In this document: positions 9,199 to 17,318 of the stretch, piece by piece
Layout of the letters: every line of letters begins with the position of its first letter
Numbering within the stretch: the stretch's first letter is position 1
Origin: CAZHON01 sp964534565
GTDB taxonomy: Bacteria; Patescibacteriota; Gracilibacteria; Peribacterales; Peribacteraceae
Assembly (NCBI GenBank): GCA_964534565.1
Contig: CAZHON010000001.1
Coordinates: 496,001 to 560,000 of the forward strand
Reading direction: 5' to 3'
Length of the DNA stretch: 64,000 nt
The notes under the pieces: generated by a model
Seen by the model: only the letters and a program-made list of their open reading frames with translations
The model's database searches: none
Told to the model about the DNA's origin: nothing
Translations under genes and position numbers: made by a program

Positions 9199-9226
9199 AT
9201 TATAACATATTTACTTAATTTTGCAA
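9199..9226 (-). promoter_or_regulatory. promoter of the VanW gene
   Basis: Minus strand: TTGCAA (9226-9221), 16-base spacer, TATAAT (9204-9199), then 9 bases to the ATG at 9189. Leaderless or nearly leaderless transcript predicted. Confidence 0.75.
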
Positions 9227-9245
9227 ATAGAGACAGCTCACAAAA

Positions 9246-9268
9246 AAGAGGCCGGAGTGCGGCCTCTT
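9246..9268 (-). terminator. rho-independent terminator after the DUF11-like gene
   Basis: Stem AAGAGGCC/GGCCTCTT with a 7-base loop; the minus strand continues into a run of T. It ends the surface-protein gene and insulates the VanW promoter. Confidence 0.8.
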
Positions 9269-9282
9269 CTTTTCGAGACGAA

Positions 9283-9291
9283 GGGGAGGGG
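9283..9291 (+). repeat. polar 9-mer GGGGAGGGG (copy 2)
   Basis: Second copy, one base beyond the stop codon of the DUF11-like gene and before its terminator. Confidence 0.6.
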
Positions 9292-9292
9292 A

Positions 9293-11185
9293 TTAGGCCT
9301 TCAATTTGCGCTGTAACGCAGCCGGCACGATTGCCAAGGAACCCGCGAAAAGGAGGCTCAAGAGGTCAAATGGAGCTCCTGTCGTTGGGAGGGAGTTGAG
9401 GACAGAAATCTTTGTGGCAGACAAACGCTTGTCGAGGCTGACCTGGTCCAAGCCGTCGCCACTGATTGCAGCAAGGTTCGTAATTGTTGTTCCAGCTGCG
9501 ACCGAATCCTTTGCGCTGAGGACGTAGGAAACGCTCCATGTGTCGCCTGGCTGCAACGTAGGCAAACTCCATTCCAAGGAACCGTCATTCACTTTACGAC
9601 CGTTTGCAGCGTCCACAATATTCCACTGTGCTGCATTGAAACGGTCCGTCACCGTCAGGTTCGTCAACGGAGCGGAGGTGATGTTGCGAACAGTGATGCG
9701 GAAACGAACAGAGCCACCAACCAAGACCTGACTTCGGTCCGATGTCTTGGAGATGAGAAGTGTTTCAGAGGCACGCGTGACGCTGCGTACAGAAGAAGTC
9801 GTCGTCACAGGAGGGACGTAGACGATTGGGCGTGGAGAGGAAGTGGACGAGGAAGGACGTGCGGATGTTGTAGGAACAAAGCGACGTCGGCTGCTGGTGC
9901 TTGTGCTGGAATTGGACACAACACCAACGCGTGTGCGGTCGTAGGCAATCACTCCATCAACGCTCGCCGAAGCCAAAAGATCGTTTCCAACAGGAGCGTC
10001 ATCTCGGACGAGAACCGTGTACTGCAATGTGAGGTCGCCGTTTGCAGGCACGTCGACGTTATTCCAACGAACGTTTGCTCCGTCGAGCATTCCACCGTTT
10101 GTAGCGCTGACAAAGGATCCGTAAATCGGAAGAGCAGCTCCCACGAATACGTGTGTAGCCGTTCCGTTCTCGTTGTTATGAACGGTCACGGTGTACTTCA
10201 GAAGGTCACCGCGTGCAGTGCTTGTTTCGCCGTCGGAGATATCGACATCGAGGTTATGAGGAACAACCGTGGAACGGATCGTCGTCGTGTCGACATCGTT
10301 CGTTCCCGTGACAGACGCAGAGACGCGAATGACTTCATTTCGGCGTGCACGCTCTTCGGCACGAGCATCGAACGTGAATGTGCGCTCCTCGTTTGGTCCA
10401 AAGTACTGCTGGGACCAAAGAATACGTGTGCTGTCCTGGTCACTCGTTCCGTTTGGATAGACGAATGCGATGAAAGGAGAAATTGTGGAACGGACATCGG
10501 TCGTGATGCCGACATTCTCAAGGTTCTTCACGCGGATGATGTAGTGCAAGTCATCTCCTGGAAGCACGGATGTTTCATTATCCGTAATGGAAACCTCGAA
10601 ACTTGGAATTGCAGACTGGCTGTACGTAGAGCGCACCAACGTCGTATCGGTTGCAGACTGGCCACCGGCCGTTGCGCGTGCAGCGATGGTGACACCTTCT
10701 GGAGCATTGGCAGACACGTTCACCTGAGCTGTAAACGTGGCAGGATTGCCACGGCTGACTGTAATTCCGGGCCACTGAACCGTTGAACCGTTCAAGTGTC
10801 CTCCTCCGCTTGCTGCAACGTAGTCCACGTAGCTAGGAAGCTGAAGATCGAGGTTCACCGTCTGAGTGAAGTTGTCGTTTGTAGAGACAGTGACGGCATA
10901 GATACTGCTTCCTCCTGGAAGAACGCGATCTTTTCCGTCTGTGACAGACAAGAAGACAGAACCCGAGTACGAGTGCTCGTCGTTGTCGTCCAACGAAGCG
11001 CAATCAGGATCGTTCGGGAAATCCGTGCGTCCATCGCTGTCATTGTCCATTCCATCCTGACACTGGCTGAGGATCAAGGCAGAGCCTGGCGTTGGCTGGA
11101 GCAAGGAAGTGAGTCCTCCGCTCGCAGTGAGCAGAAGCATGCTTACCAATGCAGCCGGCAATGTAATAGAAGAACGTGACAACAC
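9293..11185 (-). CDS. DUF11-like repeat surface protein with LPXTG-type sorting signal
   Basis: 630 residues. Signal peptide (about 8-35), then a Cys/Asp-rich segment (CQDGMDNDSDGRTDFPNDPDC, near residues 41-60, a calcium-loop-like pattern), then four DUF11-like beta-sandwich repeats (about 75-190, 195-310, 312-425, 485-590) separated by a Ser/Thr/Pro linker. The C-terminus has LPTTG (about 599-603), a hydrophobic stretch and a basic tail (RKLKA), the three parts of a sortase signal. No sortase gene is in this window. Start is GTG at 11185 (TTG at 11182 is possible), preceded by a leader with no Shine-Dalgarno but CCCCTCCCC. Confidence 0.85.
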   Translation of the reverse strand: MLSRSSITLPAALVSMLLLTASGGLTSLLQPTPGSALILSQCQDGMDNDSDGRTDFPNDPDCASLDDNDEHSYSGSVFLSVTDGKDRVLPGGSSIYAVTVSTNDNFTQTVNLDLQLPSYVDYVAASGGGHLNGSTVQWPGITVSRGNPATFTAQVNVSANAPEGVTIAARATAGGQSATDTTLVRSTYSQSAIPSFEVSITDNETSVLPGDDLHYIIRVKNLENVGITTDVRSTISPFIAFVYPNGTSDQDSTRILWSQQYFGPNEERTFTFDARAEERARRNEVIRVSASVTGTNDVDTTTIRSTVVPHNLDVDISDGETSTARGDLLKYTVTVHNNENGTATHVFVGAALPIYGSFVSATNGGMLDGANVRWNNVDVPANGDLTLQYTVLVRDDAPVGNDLLASASVDGVIAYDRTRVGVVSNSSTSTSSRRRFVPTTSARPSSSTSSPRPIVYVPPVTTTSSVRSVTRASETLLISKTSDRSQVLVGGSVRFRITVRNITSAPLTNLTVTDRFNAAQWNIVDAANGRKVNDGSLEWSLPTLQPGDTWSVSYVLSAKDSVAAGTTITNLAAISGDGLDQVSLDKRLSATKISVLNSLPTTGAPFDLLSLLFAGSLAIVPAALQRKLKA

Positions 11186-11188
11186 AGC

Positions 11189-11197
11189 GGGGAGGGG
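11189..11197 (+). repeat. polar 9-mer GGGGAGGGG (copy 3)
   Basis: Third copy; on the minus strand it lies in the leader of the DUF11-like gene, 3 bases before its GTG. Confidence 0.6.
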
Positions 11198-11216
11198 AAT
11201 TGACTAAAAGGAAGTT

Positions 11217-11245
11217 GTTTTACTATGAGAAGAATAATTCGTCAA
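11217..11245 (-). promoter_or_regulatory. promoter of the DUF11-like surface protein gene
   Basis: Minus strand TTGACG (11245-11240), 17-base spacer, TAAAAC (11222-11217). It leaves a leader of roughly 25-30 bases that is pyrimidine-rich and has no Shine-Dalgarno. Confidence 0.55.
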
Positions 11246-11260
11246 TAATCCTCAAAACGT

Positions 11261-11294
11261 AAAAGAGGCTATACCGTGTGGAATAGCCTCTTTT
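11261..11294 (-). terminator. terminator hairpin after the 151-residue secreted protein
   Basis: Perfect 12-base stem AAAAGAGGCTAT/ATAGCCTCTTTT around a 10-base loop, between the stop at 11315 and the next promoter. The A/T ends make it able to act on either strand. Confidence 0.75.
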
Positions 11295-11314
11295 GAGTCT
11301 AATCTGAGTTGACT

Positions 11315-11770
11315 TTAGTCGTTTTTGGATCGTTGTAACAAAACGTTTTCGCGGATGGTTCGAGCACTCAACTTTGGCTGAATCATGAACAACGATGCCC
11401 TACCTGTGCCGCGAAGAATGCTGCTTGGAACGCTCGGGACCGTCACAGGCGTTGGAGCAGGCATGACGGGAGGAGTTACAACTGGAACGGTAACTGGCTT
11501 AGCCGGGTAGTACTGAATGCGATGATCACGCTCCAATTTGCTAACAAATGCGCGCTGTGCCGCAACGAACTCTGGTGTTCCCTGTGCGCCAACCCATTCG
11601 GACTTCCATTCGTTCATCGCTGCGCGGGCGTCGACCCATGCATGATCAACGTCTTTAACGTAGATAGGAGAGAGGACGACTTCGTCTGCAACAGACATGT
11701 CCTGAGCCATTGCTCCGGTAGGAACAAGGAAGGCAAGAAGAACGATTCCTTGAGTAAGACTGTAACGCAT
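11315..11770 (-). CDS. secreted protein of unknown function
   Basis: 151 residues. Clear signal peptide (MRYSLTQGIVLLAFLVPTGAMAQ, cut near residue 22). The mature part has a helical segment with a WVDARAAMNEWKSEW core, then a Pro/Val/Thr-rich linker (about 95-120) and a basic, Ser/Arg-rich end. I recognise no family. The leader is an unusually pure pyrimidine tract (positions 11771-11803 read almost only T and C on the minus strand). Confidence 0.7.
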   Translation of the reverse strand: MRYSLTQGIVLLAFLVPTGAMAQDMSVADEVVLSPIYVKDVDHAWVDARAAMNEWKSEWVGAQGTPEFVAAQRAFVSKLERDHRIQYYPAKPVTVPVVTPPVMPAPTPVTVPSVPSSILRGTGRASLFMIQPKLSARTIRENVLLQRSKND

Positions 11771-11863
11771 AGAAAGAAAAAGAAGAAAGAAAGGAAGAGT
11801 AATATAACAATTTTTAAAATATTGTCAAACAGCACAAAATAGGTCGTAACACTATTAAATGCA

Positions 11864-12120
11864 TCGCAAAAGCTCGGCAGCGTCTTTGCTACCGGGCCTT
11901 TGAGGAAGTTTCTGTAGTGGTGGCCCAGACTCCCCCAAGGGGACTGCGACTCAAGCCTTTCACGCTGCGCTTTCGCTTGCGTTCAAGAGCTTTCGTCTGG
12001 GAGCAGGGTCTGAACGGTGACCCCTCGCTCTTCAGGCGAGTGAGCTGCGCTCAGATGTTGTTTTCTATGCCTCGCAAAAGCTCGGCAGCGTCTTCGCTAC
12101 CGGGCTTGATAAGGTTCTAG
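11864..12120 (-). repeat. degenerate tRNA-Phe-like tandem copies
   Basis: The gene-free stretch 11771-12120 holds decayed repeats of the neighbouring tRNA-Phe. A 60-odd-base segment starting TCGCAAAAGCTCGGCAGCG at 11864 recurs at 12072, each ending in a copy of the tRNA 3' end (TGGTGGCCCAGAC at 11920 and 12121). Between them, 12010-12053 copies the anticodon arm (CTCGCTCTTCAGGCGAG) and part of the D-arm. No second copy folds as a full tRNA. The rest of the stretch (11804-11863) is AT-rich with no gene seen. Confidence 0.7.
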
Positions 12121-12195
12121 TGGTGGCCCAGACCAGGGTCGAACTGGTGACACCTCGCTCTTCAGGCGAGTGCTCTACCACTGAGCTACCGGGCC
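12121..12195 (-). tRNA. tRNA-Phe (anticodon GAA)
   Basis: Minus strand cloverleaf: acceptor GGCCCGG with CTGGGCC (one G-U), D-arm GCTCAGTGGTAGAGC, anticodon loop CTGAAGA (GAA), T-arm with GTTCGACCC, encoded CCA. Confidence 0.95.
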
Positions 12196-12292
12196 ACTAG
12201 CCTTACAATTGCCGCGGAAGTATACAGAGTGAGGTATGGACGTGAAAGGGGAGTCCTGTTGATATTTGGTTGAGGAAGGTAGACTTCGGACC

Positions 12293-13327
12293 ATGAAGAT
12301 CAATCAACTGCGCTATTACTACTTCTTTGGCCTGCTTCTGGGGGTGTTGGTTCTGTCGTTTTTAATTTTCATGCCCTTTCTCAAGTCCATTGCGGTCGCA
12401 GTGGCATTCTCGGTGGTACTTCAACCACTCTATAAAAAACTCGTTTCCCTCTTCGGCGGACGAACGGTTCCTGCCGCACTTGTGACAATTTTGTTCGTCG
12501 TCGTCGTGTTTTTGATTCCCATCACCTTCATCACGACTCGTGTTGTGTCGGAATCTTTGGGACTTTCCGGCCATATTTCCGGCACGCCTCAAACGGTGTC
12601 TGACAGCGTGGCGACGTTCTTGGAAAACAAAATCCATAACGCGCTTCCTTCGTTTGCGATCGATCTTCATAAACCTGTTCGCGATGTGTTCATTCAATTT
12701 GGAAAAATGCTTGCAGGACTGTTTGAAGGAACGGTGCACACGATGGTGAATATCTTCCTTGGACTCATCGCTCTCTTCTTCCTTCTCCGAGATGGTCATA
12801 CCTTCGTTCGCAATCTCGTGATTCTCAGCCCGCTATCGGACAATCACGATGTTCGCATTTTCCAACGATTGGAGATAGCGATTACCTCCATCTTGCGGGG
12901 ATCGGTCGTGGTCTCGCTTCTGTATGGAACACTCTCTGGTATTGGACTCGCGATCTTCGGTGTTCCAAGCGCTACGCTGTGGGGCTGCTTGGCCGCGATT
13001 GCATCGCTCATTCCAACAGGCGCCATTGTGACCGTTCTGTTGCCTGCCACTGCGTATCTGTTCATCACAGGAAACACGAGTGCCGGCATTGGGCTGCTCA
13101 TTTGGTCCGGTGTGTGCATTGCAATCATCGATAACTACGTTGTCCCGCGTCTCGTTGGGCATGGCGTAAAAATTCACCACTTCTTTGTCCTCTTCTCCGT
13201 CATCGGGGGAATTGAGTTCTTCGGACCGGTTGGGTTTTTGCTCGGACCGTTGGTCTTAAGCTTCCTCTTCGCACTTCTCGATATTTATAAATTCATTCTC
13301 GTGAATGAAGGAGAAGGGAAATTATAA
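12293..13327 (+). CDS. AI-2E family transporter (PerM-like permease)
   Basis: 344 residues from the ATG at 12293; TAGACT ends 7 bases upstream. Hydrophobic throughout, with about seven or eight membrane segments: two near the N-terminus (about 9-50), one at 61-83, a soluble region (85-145), and four or five after it. The motif GLIALFFLLRDG and the later segment GIEFFGPVGFLLGPL are typical of the AI-2E/PerM family. Family members have been proposed as autoinducer-2 exporters or as Na+/H+ antiporters; the substrate cannot be inferred from sequence. Confidence 0.88.
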   Translation: MKINQLRYYYFFGLLLGVLVLSFLIFMPFLKSIAVAVAFSVVLQPLYKKLVSLFGGRTVPAALVTILFVVVVFLIPITFITTRVVSESLGLSGHISGTPQTVSDSVATFLENKIHNALPSFAIDLHKPVRDVFIQFGKMLAGLFEGTVHTMVNIFLGLIALFFLLRDGHTFVRNLVILSPLSDNHDVRIFQRLEIAITSILRGSVVVSLLYGTLSGIGLAIFGVPSATLWGCLAAIASLIPTGAIVTVLLPATAYLFITGNTSAGIGLLIWSGVCIAIIDNYVVPRLVGHGVKIHHFFVLFSVIGGIEFFGPVGFLLGPLVLSFLFALLDIYKFILVNEGEGKL

Positions 13328-13335
13328 AAACCTGA

Positions 13336-13857
13336 TTAGAAATGAAGAAGTGCGACGATGCTCGTGATCAAACCGATACTCAGAATTCCACCGAGCAGTC
13401 GCATGATTCCTCGGTACGAAAAATCCTTGATGATATTCGAAAGGAAGAACGCAAGAATGACATAGAAAATGAAGACCGGAACTTCCAAAATCGGGAGAAG
13501 GACGAAAATCAATTGAGAGTCACCTTTCAGCTGCTGGGTGCTCATGAAGCCCAAGTACGCGATGGTAATGACAAGAAGGAGAAGAAGAAAATACCCCGAC
13601 AACTTTGCGGGAGTCTTCCAGAATAAATTCTCTTTCTTCGATGAGAGAATGAAGAAGAGGGAAATGAAGAGAGTAATGAGCGGAAAGAAGGATCTCCCTA
13701 CAAACAACATCATTGCAGAGTACGCGGTATCGAGATTGATGATTGAGATTCCATTCCAAGCGGTGACGGTAAAATAGACGAGAAACACACAAAGGTACGC
13801 CTCGGCACTCAAGACCAACGTCTTTTTCAAGGTACGGAAAAAGGGTTCAGTGTTCAT
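13336..13857 (-). CDS. integral membrane protein of unknown function
   Basis: 173 residues from the ATG at 13857, which lies 6 bases after TACGAT. Five predicted transmembrane helices (about 15-35, 45-68, 80-100, 112-138, 148-170). No recognised family. Convergent with the AI-2E-type gene (8-base gap), followed upstream by obg on the same strand. Confidence 0.65.
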   Translation of the reverse strand: MNTEPFFRTLKKTLVLSAEAYLCVFLVYFTVTAWNGISIINLDTAYSAMMLFVGRSFFPLITLFISLFFILSSKKENLFWKTPAKLSGYFLLLLLVITIAYLGFMSTQQLKGDSQLIFVLLPILEVPVFIFYVILAFFLSNIIKDFSYRGIMRLLGGILSIGLITSIVALLHF

Positions 13858-13902
13858 ACCCACATCGTAAGCGAAGATGAGGAGAAGTTCGAGATTGTTT
13901 CG

Positions 13903-15231
13903 TTAGAACAAATACGACCCAACGTTCGCTTCTCCAATGATGATCTGCGTGTCGGGAGGCAACTTCATACGCTTGAGGGCGGCCAGAAGCCCAATTCGTT
14001 CAATAATGTCCTGGAAGCGGCGGATGGCACCATCGCTGTCGAAGTTCGTCATGATGGCCATCTGTTCAATGCGCTTTCCGCGAATAACCACTGCACCATC
14101 TTCCCGTCGCTCGATGCGGTAGGAACCCATTTTGTCCGACGTCTCCTGCGGCTTGAGCACAGGGAGCTCGGTACTGGTCTGCTCCTCTTCCACTTCCTGC
14201 ATACGCTTTGTGCGTTCCTCAAGAACAATCGGGAGCAAGCTTGAAACCAAGTCCGCCGTTCCTTGAACCGTCGCTGCGGAAATGGATGCGAAGAGAGGAA
14301 TCTTTTTCTTCTCAAGCGCTTTGATGACCGGGGCAAGCTCCTCGTTGGGAATCAAATCGATTTTGTTGAGGACAACGAGCTCACGCTTTTTTTCGAGAGT
14401 AGGGGAGTAGGCCTTCAATTCTTTGCGGATCGTCTGATAATCCTCGATCAAGAGTGCAGGGTCAACGACACCGTCAACCATTGCACGGCTGAGGTCGAGA
14501 ACATGCAGCAACACTCCACAACGCTCGATGTGCTTGAGAAATTGGTGACCGAGTCCCTTTCCTTCACTCGCTCCTTCGATGAGCCCTGGAATATCGCACA
14601 CCACGAACGCGCGATCGTAAATTTGCACCACACCGAGGTTTGGAACGATGGTCGTAAACGCATAGTTCGCAATCTTCGGGCGCGCCGCACTGATGACCGA
14701 GATCAACGTCGACTTGCCGGCATTCGGGAACCCGATGATTCCCACGTCGGCGACGAGTTTGAGTTCGAGAAGAAGTTGCTTCTCTTCTCCAGGTTCTCCC
14801 AATTCCGCAAAATCGGGCTTTTGACGAATGGAGCTGACGAAGTGAGCGTTGCCGTATCCTCCACGGCCTCCGCGAGCGATGAGGACTTCGTCTCCGTCCA
14901 TCGAAAGATCGGCCACGAGGACCTTTTCACCATTCGTAACGTCATAGATGAGTGTGCCCGGGGGGACGATCAGCACCATATCTTCTCCGTTGCGACCGTG
15001 GCGGTCGTTGCCCGAACCGAACCCTCCTTGCTCCGCTTTAAATCGCTTCTTGGAGGCATATTCGCTCAATGTATCGGCATTGCGGTTTGCCTTGAAGAAG
15101 ATACTTCCTCCGTTGCCGCCGTCTCCACCGTCCGGTCCGCCTTTGGGCACGTATTTTTCTCGGCGCCAACCGATACATCCGCGTCCTCCGACGCCTCCTT
15201 GCACTGCAATGACGGCTTCATCCAAAAACAT
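13903..15231 (-). CDS. obg: GTPase Obg/CgtA
   Basis: 442 residues. The Gly-rich Obg fold (1-157, GGDGGNGGS), the G domain with Walker A GFPNAGKS (about 167-174), DIPGLIEGA, NKID and SAA motifs, and a C-terminal OCT domain ending in GSYLF. Obg is an essential GTPase that acts in 50S ribosome assembly and the stringent response. The promoter is very close: TATACT ends 8 bases before the ATG at 15231. Confidence 0.97.
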   Translation of the reverse strand: MFLDEAVIAVQGGVGGRGCIGWRREKYVPKGGPDGGDGGNGGSIFFKANRNADTLSEYASKKRFKAEQGGFGSGNDRHGRNGEDMVLIVPPGTLIYDVTNGEKVLVADLSMDGDEVLIARGGRGGYGNAHFVSSIRQKPDFAELGEPGEEKQLLLELKLVADVGIIGFPNAGKSTLISVISAARPKIANYAFTTIVPNLGVVQIYDRAFVVCDIPGLIEGASEGKGLGHQFLKHIERCGVLLHVLDLSRAMVDGVVDPALLIEDYQTIRKELKAYSPTLEKKRELVVLNKIDLIPNEELAPVIKALEKKKIPLFASISAATVQGTADLVSSLLPIVLEERTKRMQEVEEEQTSTELPVLKPQETSDKMGSYRIERREDGAVVIRGKRIEQMAIMTNFDSDGAIRRFQDIIERIGLLAALKRMKLPPDTQIIIGEANVGSYLF

Positions 15232-15239
15232 GGAAGCAG

Positions 15240-15245
15240 AGTATA
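15240..15245 (-). promoter_or_regulatory. -10 element of obg, leaderless layout
   Basis: TATACT on the minus strand, 8 bases before ATG 15231. The same hexamer at the same distance precedes the DedA-PAP2 gene. Confidence 0.6.
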
Positions 15246-15311
15246 GCGTGATTTTCTGACTTTTGCTGGGAGTGCAATGACAATTTGGCCTCTAAAAACA
15301 GGAAAATATTA

Positions 15312-15339
15312 TTGACGATCATAATTATCACTCTACAAT
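15312..15339 (+). promoter_or_regulatory. dnaK promoter
   Basis: TTGACG at 15312-15317, 16-base spacer, TACAAT at 15334-15339. The -10 lies in the centre of the CIRCE-like palindrome. Confidence 0.7.
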
Positions 15340-15351
15340 AGAGAGTGATAA
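15325..15351 (+). promoter_or_regulatory. CIRCE-like operator (HrcA site) of dnaK
   Basis: TTATCACTC, 9 bases, GAGTGATAA: a perfect inverted repeat with the exact arm length and spacing of the CIRCE element (TTAGCACTC-N9-GAGTGCTAA), differing by one symmetric base per arm. It covers the -10, so a bound HrcA repressor would block transcription. Confidence 0.85.
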
Positions 15352-15372
15352 ATCACTTACTCAACTCACTCT

Positions 15373-17271
15373 ATGTCTAAAATTATTGGAATCGATCTTG
15401 GAACCACGAACTCCTGCGTCGCCGTGATTGAAGGAGGTGAACCCGCTGTGATTCCAAACAGCGAAGGAAACCGCACGACCCCCTCGGTCGTGGCGTTCAA
15501 GCAAGATGGAGAGGTTCTGGTCGGTGTGAGCGCCAAGCGCCAATCGGTAACAAACCCGAAGAACACGATTTTCTCCGCCAAGCGTTTCATCGGTCACCGC
15601 TACAACGAGGTGAACGAAGAAGCGAAGCGCATGCCCTTTGCAGTCAAAGAAGGAAAGGAGGGTCGCGCCGTGATTGAAGTGAACGGAAAGGAAATGATGC
15701 CGCAGGAAGTCAGCGCAAAAGTTTTGCAGAAATTGAAGCGCGATGCTGAAGCATTCCTTGGAACAACTGTTTCCAAAGCAGTGATCACCGTTCCTGCATA
15801 CTTCGACGACAGTCAGCGCCAAGCAACGAAAGACGCGGGACAAATTGCCGGACTGGAAGTCGTTCGTATCATCAACGAGCCGACTGCCGCTGCCCTTGCC
15901 TACGGACTAGATAAAGGAGGAAGCGACCAGAAGATCGTGGTCTACGATCTTGGAGGAGGAACGTTCGACGTCTCGGTGCTGGAAATGGGAGACGGCGTGT
16001 TTGAAGTCATGGCCACAAACGGAGACACGCACCTCGGAGGAGACAACTTCGATGAGAAGATCATCGACTGGATGCTCTACGAATTCTTGAAGGACACGGG
16101 TGTCGACCTCAGCAAAGACATGATTGCGCTTCAGCGCCTCAAGGAAGCTGCAGAAAAAGCAAAGATTGAGCTGTCGAGCCAGAACGAAACGGAAATCAAC
16201 TTGCCGTTCATTACGGCAGACGCAAGCGGACCGAAGCACCTGTTGCTCCGTCTCTCCCGCGCGAAGCTGGAGGCATTGGTTGAAGACTTGATCAAGAAGA
16301 CGGTCGAGCCTTGCATGAAAGCAATGAAGGATGCAGGAGTGAGCAAGAGCGACATCAAAGAAGTCGTGCTTGTCGGAGGAATGACACGCATGCCGAGAGT
16401 AATCGAGCAGGTGAAGGAACTGTTTGGCAAAGAACCACACAAGGGTGTGAACCCGGACGAAGTGGTGGCCATTGGTGCTGCTGTGCAGGCCGGGGTGCTT
16501 GGAGGAGACATCGATAAAGACATCGTGCTTGTCGACGTGACACCGCTCTCCATGGGTCTTGAGACGATGGGAGGAATCGCAACGAAGGTGATTGAGCGCA
16601 ACACGAAGATTCCATCGAGCAAGAGCCAAGTGTTCTCCACTGCTGCAGACAATCAGCCATCGGTCGAAATTCACGTCGTGCAAGGAGAACGCGAAATGGC
16701 TGCAGACAACAAGTCGCTGGGTCGCTTCATCCTCGACGGTATTCCACCGGCTCCTCGCGGGATGCCGCAGATCGAAGTGACGTTCGACATCGACAGCAAC
16801 GGAATCCTCTCTGTCCGCGCGAAGGACAAGGGAACCGGCAAGGAACAGCACATCACGATTCAAGGTTCCACAGGACTTTCCAAAGACGAAGTGGAGAAGA
16901 TGAAGAAGGATGCAGAATTGAACGCCGAGTCCGACAAGAAAAAGAAGGAACTTGTAGAAGCACGCAACCAAGCGGACGGACTCATCTTCTCACTCGAGAA
17001 GCAGATGCGAGAGTACGATGCGAAGTTGAGTGATGACCTCAAGAAAAATGTAAACGGAAAGATGAACGATCTGCGCGATCTTCTGAAGAAGGAAGATGCA
17101 ACAGCCGAAGCGATCAAGAAGTCGACCGAGGAACTTGCAACTGCCGCTCAGGAGATTGGAAAGCTGATCTACGAAGAGGCAGAGAAGAAGAACAAAGAGG
17201 CGAGTGCCAATGCCGGAAAGAAAGACGAAAAAGTGGTCGATGCGGAGGTTGTAGACGAGAAAAAGGAGTAA
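15373..17271 (+). CDS. dnaK: molecular chaperone DnaK (Hsp70)
   Basis: 632 residues, full length. N-terminal ATPase domain beginning IGIDLGTTNSCVAV, with GGGTFDVS and the GGMTRMP motif; the hydrophobic linker DIVLVDVTPLSMG (about 380-395); substrate-binding domain; helical lid; acidic/lysine-rich tail. DnaK folds and protects proteins with DnaJ and GrpE, neither of which is in this window. The gene stands alone, with a CIRCE-like operator upstream and a terminator downstream, so heat-shock control by HrcA is expected. Confidence 0.98.
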   Translation: MSKIIGIDLGTTNSCVAVIEGGEPAVIPNSEGNRTTPSVVAFKQDGEVLVGVSAKRQSVTNPKNTIFSAKRFIGHRYNEVNEEAKRMPFAVKEGKEGRAVIEVNGKEMMPQEVSAKVLQKLKRDAEAFLGTTVSKAVITVPAYFDDSQRQATKDAGQIAGLEVVRIINEPTAAALAYGLDKGGSDQKIVVYDLGGGTFDVSVLEMGDGVFEVMATNGDTHLGGDNFDEKIIDWMLYEFLKDTGVDLSKDMIALQRLKEAAEKAKIELSSQNETEINLPFITADASGPKHLLLRLSRAKLEALVEDLIKKTVEPCMKAMKDAGVSKSDIKEVVLVGGMTRMPRVIEQVKELFGKEPHKGVNPDEVVAIGAAVQAGVLGGDIDKDIVLVDVTPLSMGLETMGGIATKVIERNTKIPSSKSQVFSTAADNQPSVEIHVVQGEREMAADNKSLGRFILDGIPPAPRGMPQIEVTFDIDSNGILSVRAKDKGTGKEQHITIQGSTGLSKDEVEKMKKDAELNAESDKKKKELVEARNQADGLIFSLEKQMREYDAKLSDDLKKNVNGKMNDLRDLLKKEDATAEAIKKSTEELATAAQEIGKLIYEEAEKKNKEASANAGKKDEKVVDAEVVDEKKE

Positions 17272-17287
17272 ATTGACTTGATAACGA

Positions 17288-17318
17288 AGGGTGCCAAGGT
17301 AATACTTTGGCACCTTTT
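17288..17318 (+). terminator. dnaK terminator
   Basis: GGTGCCAA ... TTGGCACC stem followed by TTTT, 17 bases after the dnaK stop. The next gene's ATG begins within or just after the T-run. Confidence 0.8.
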
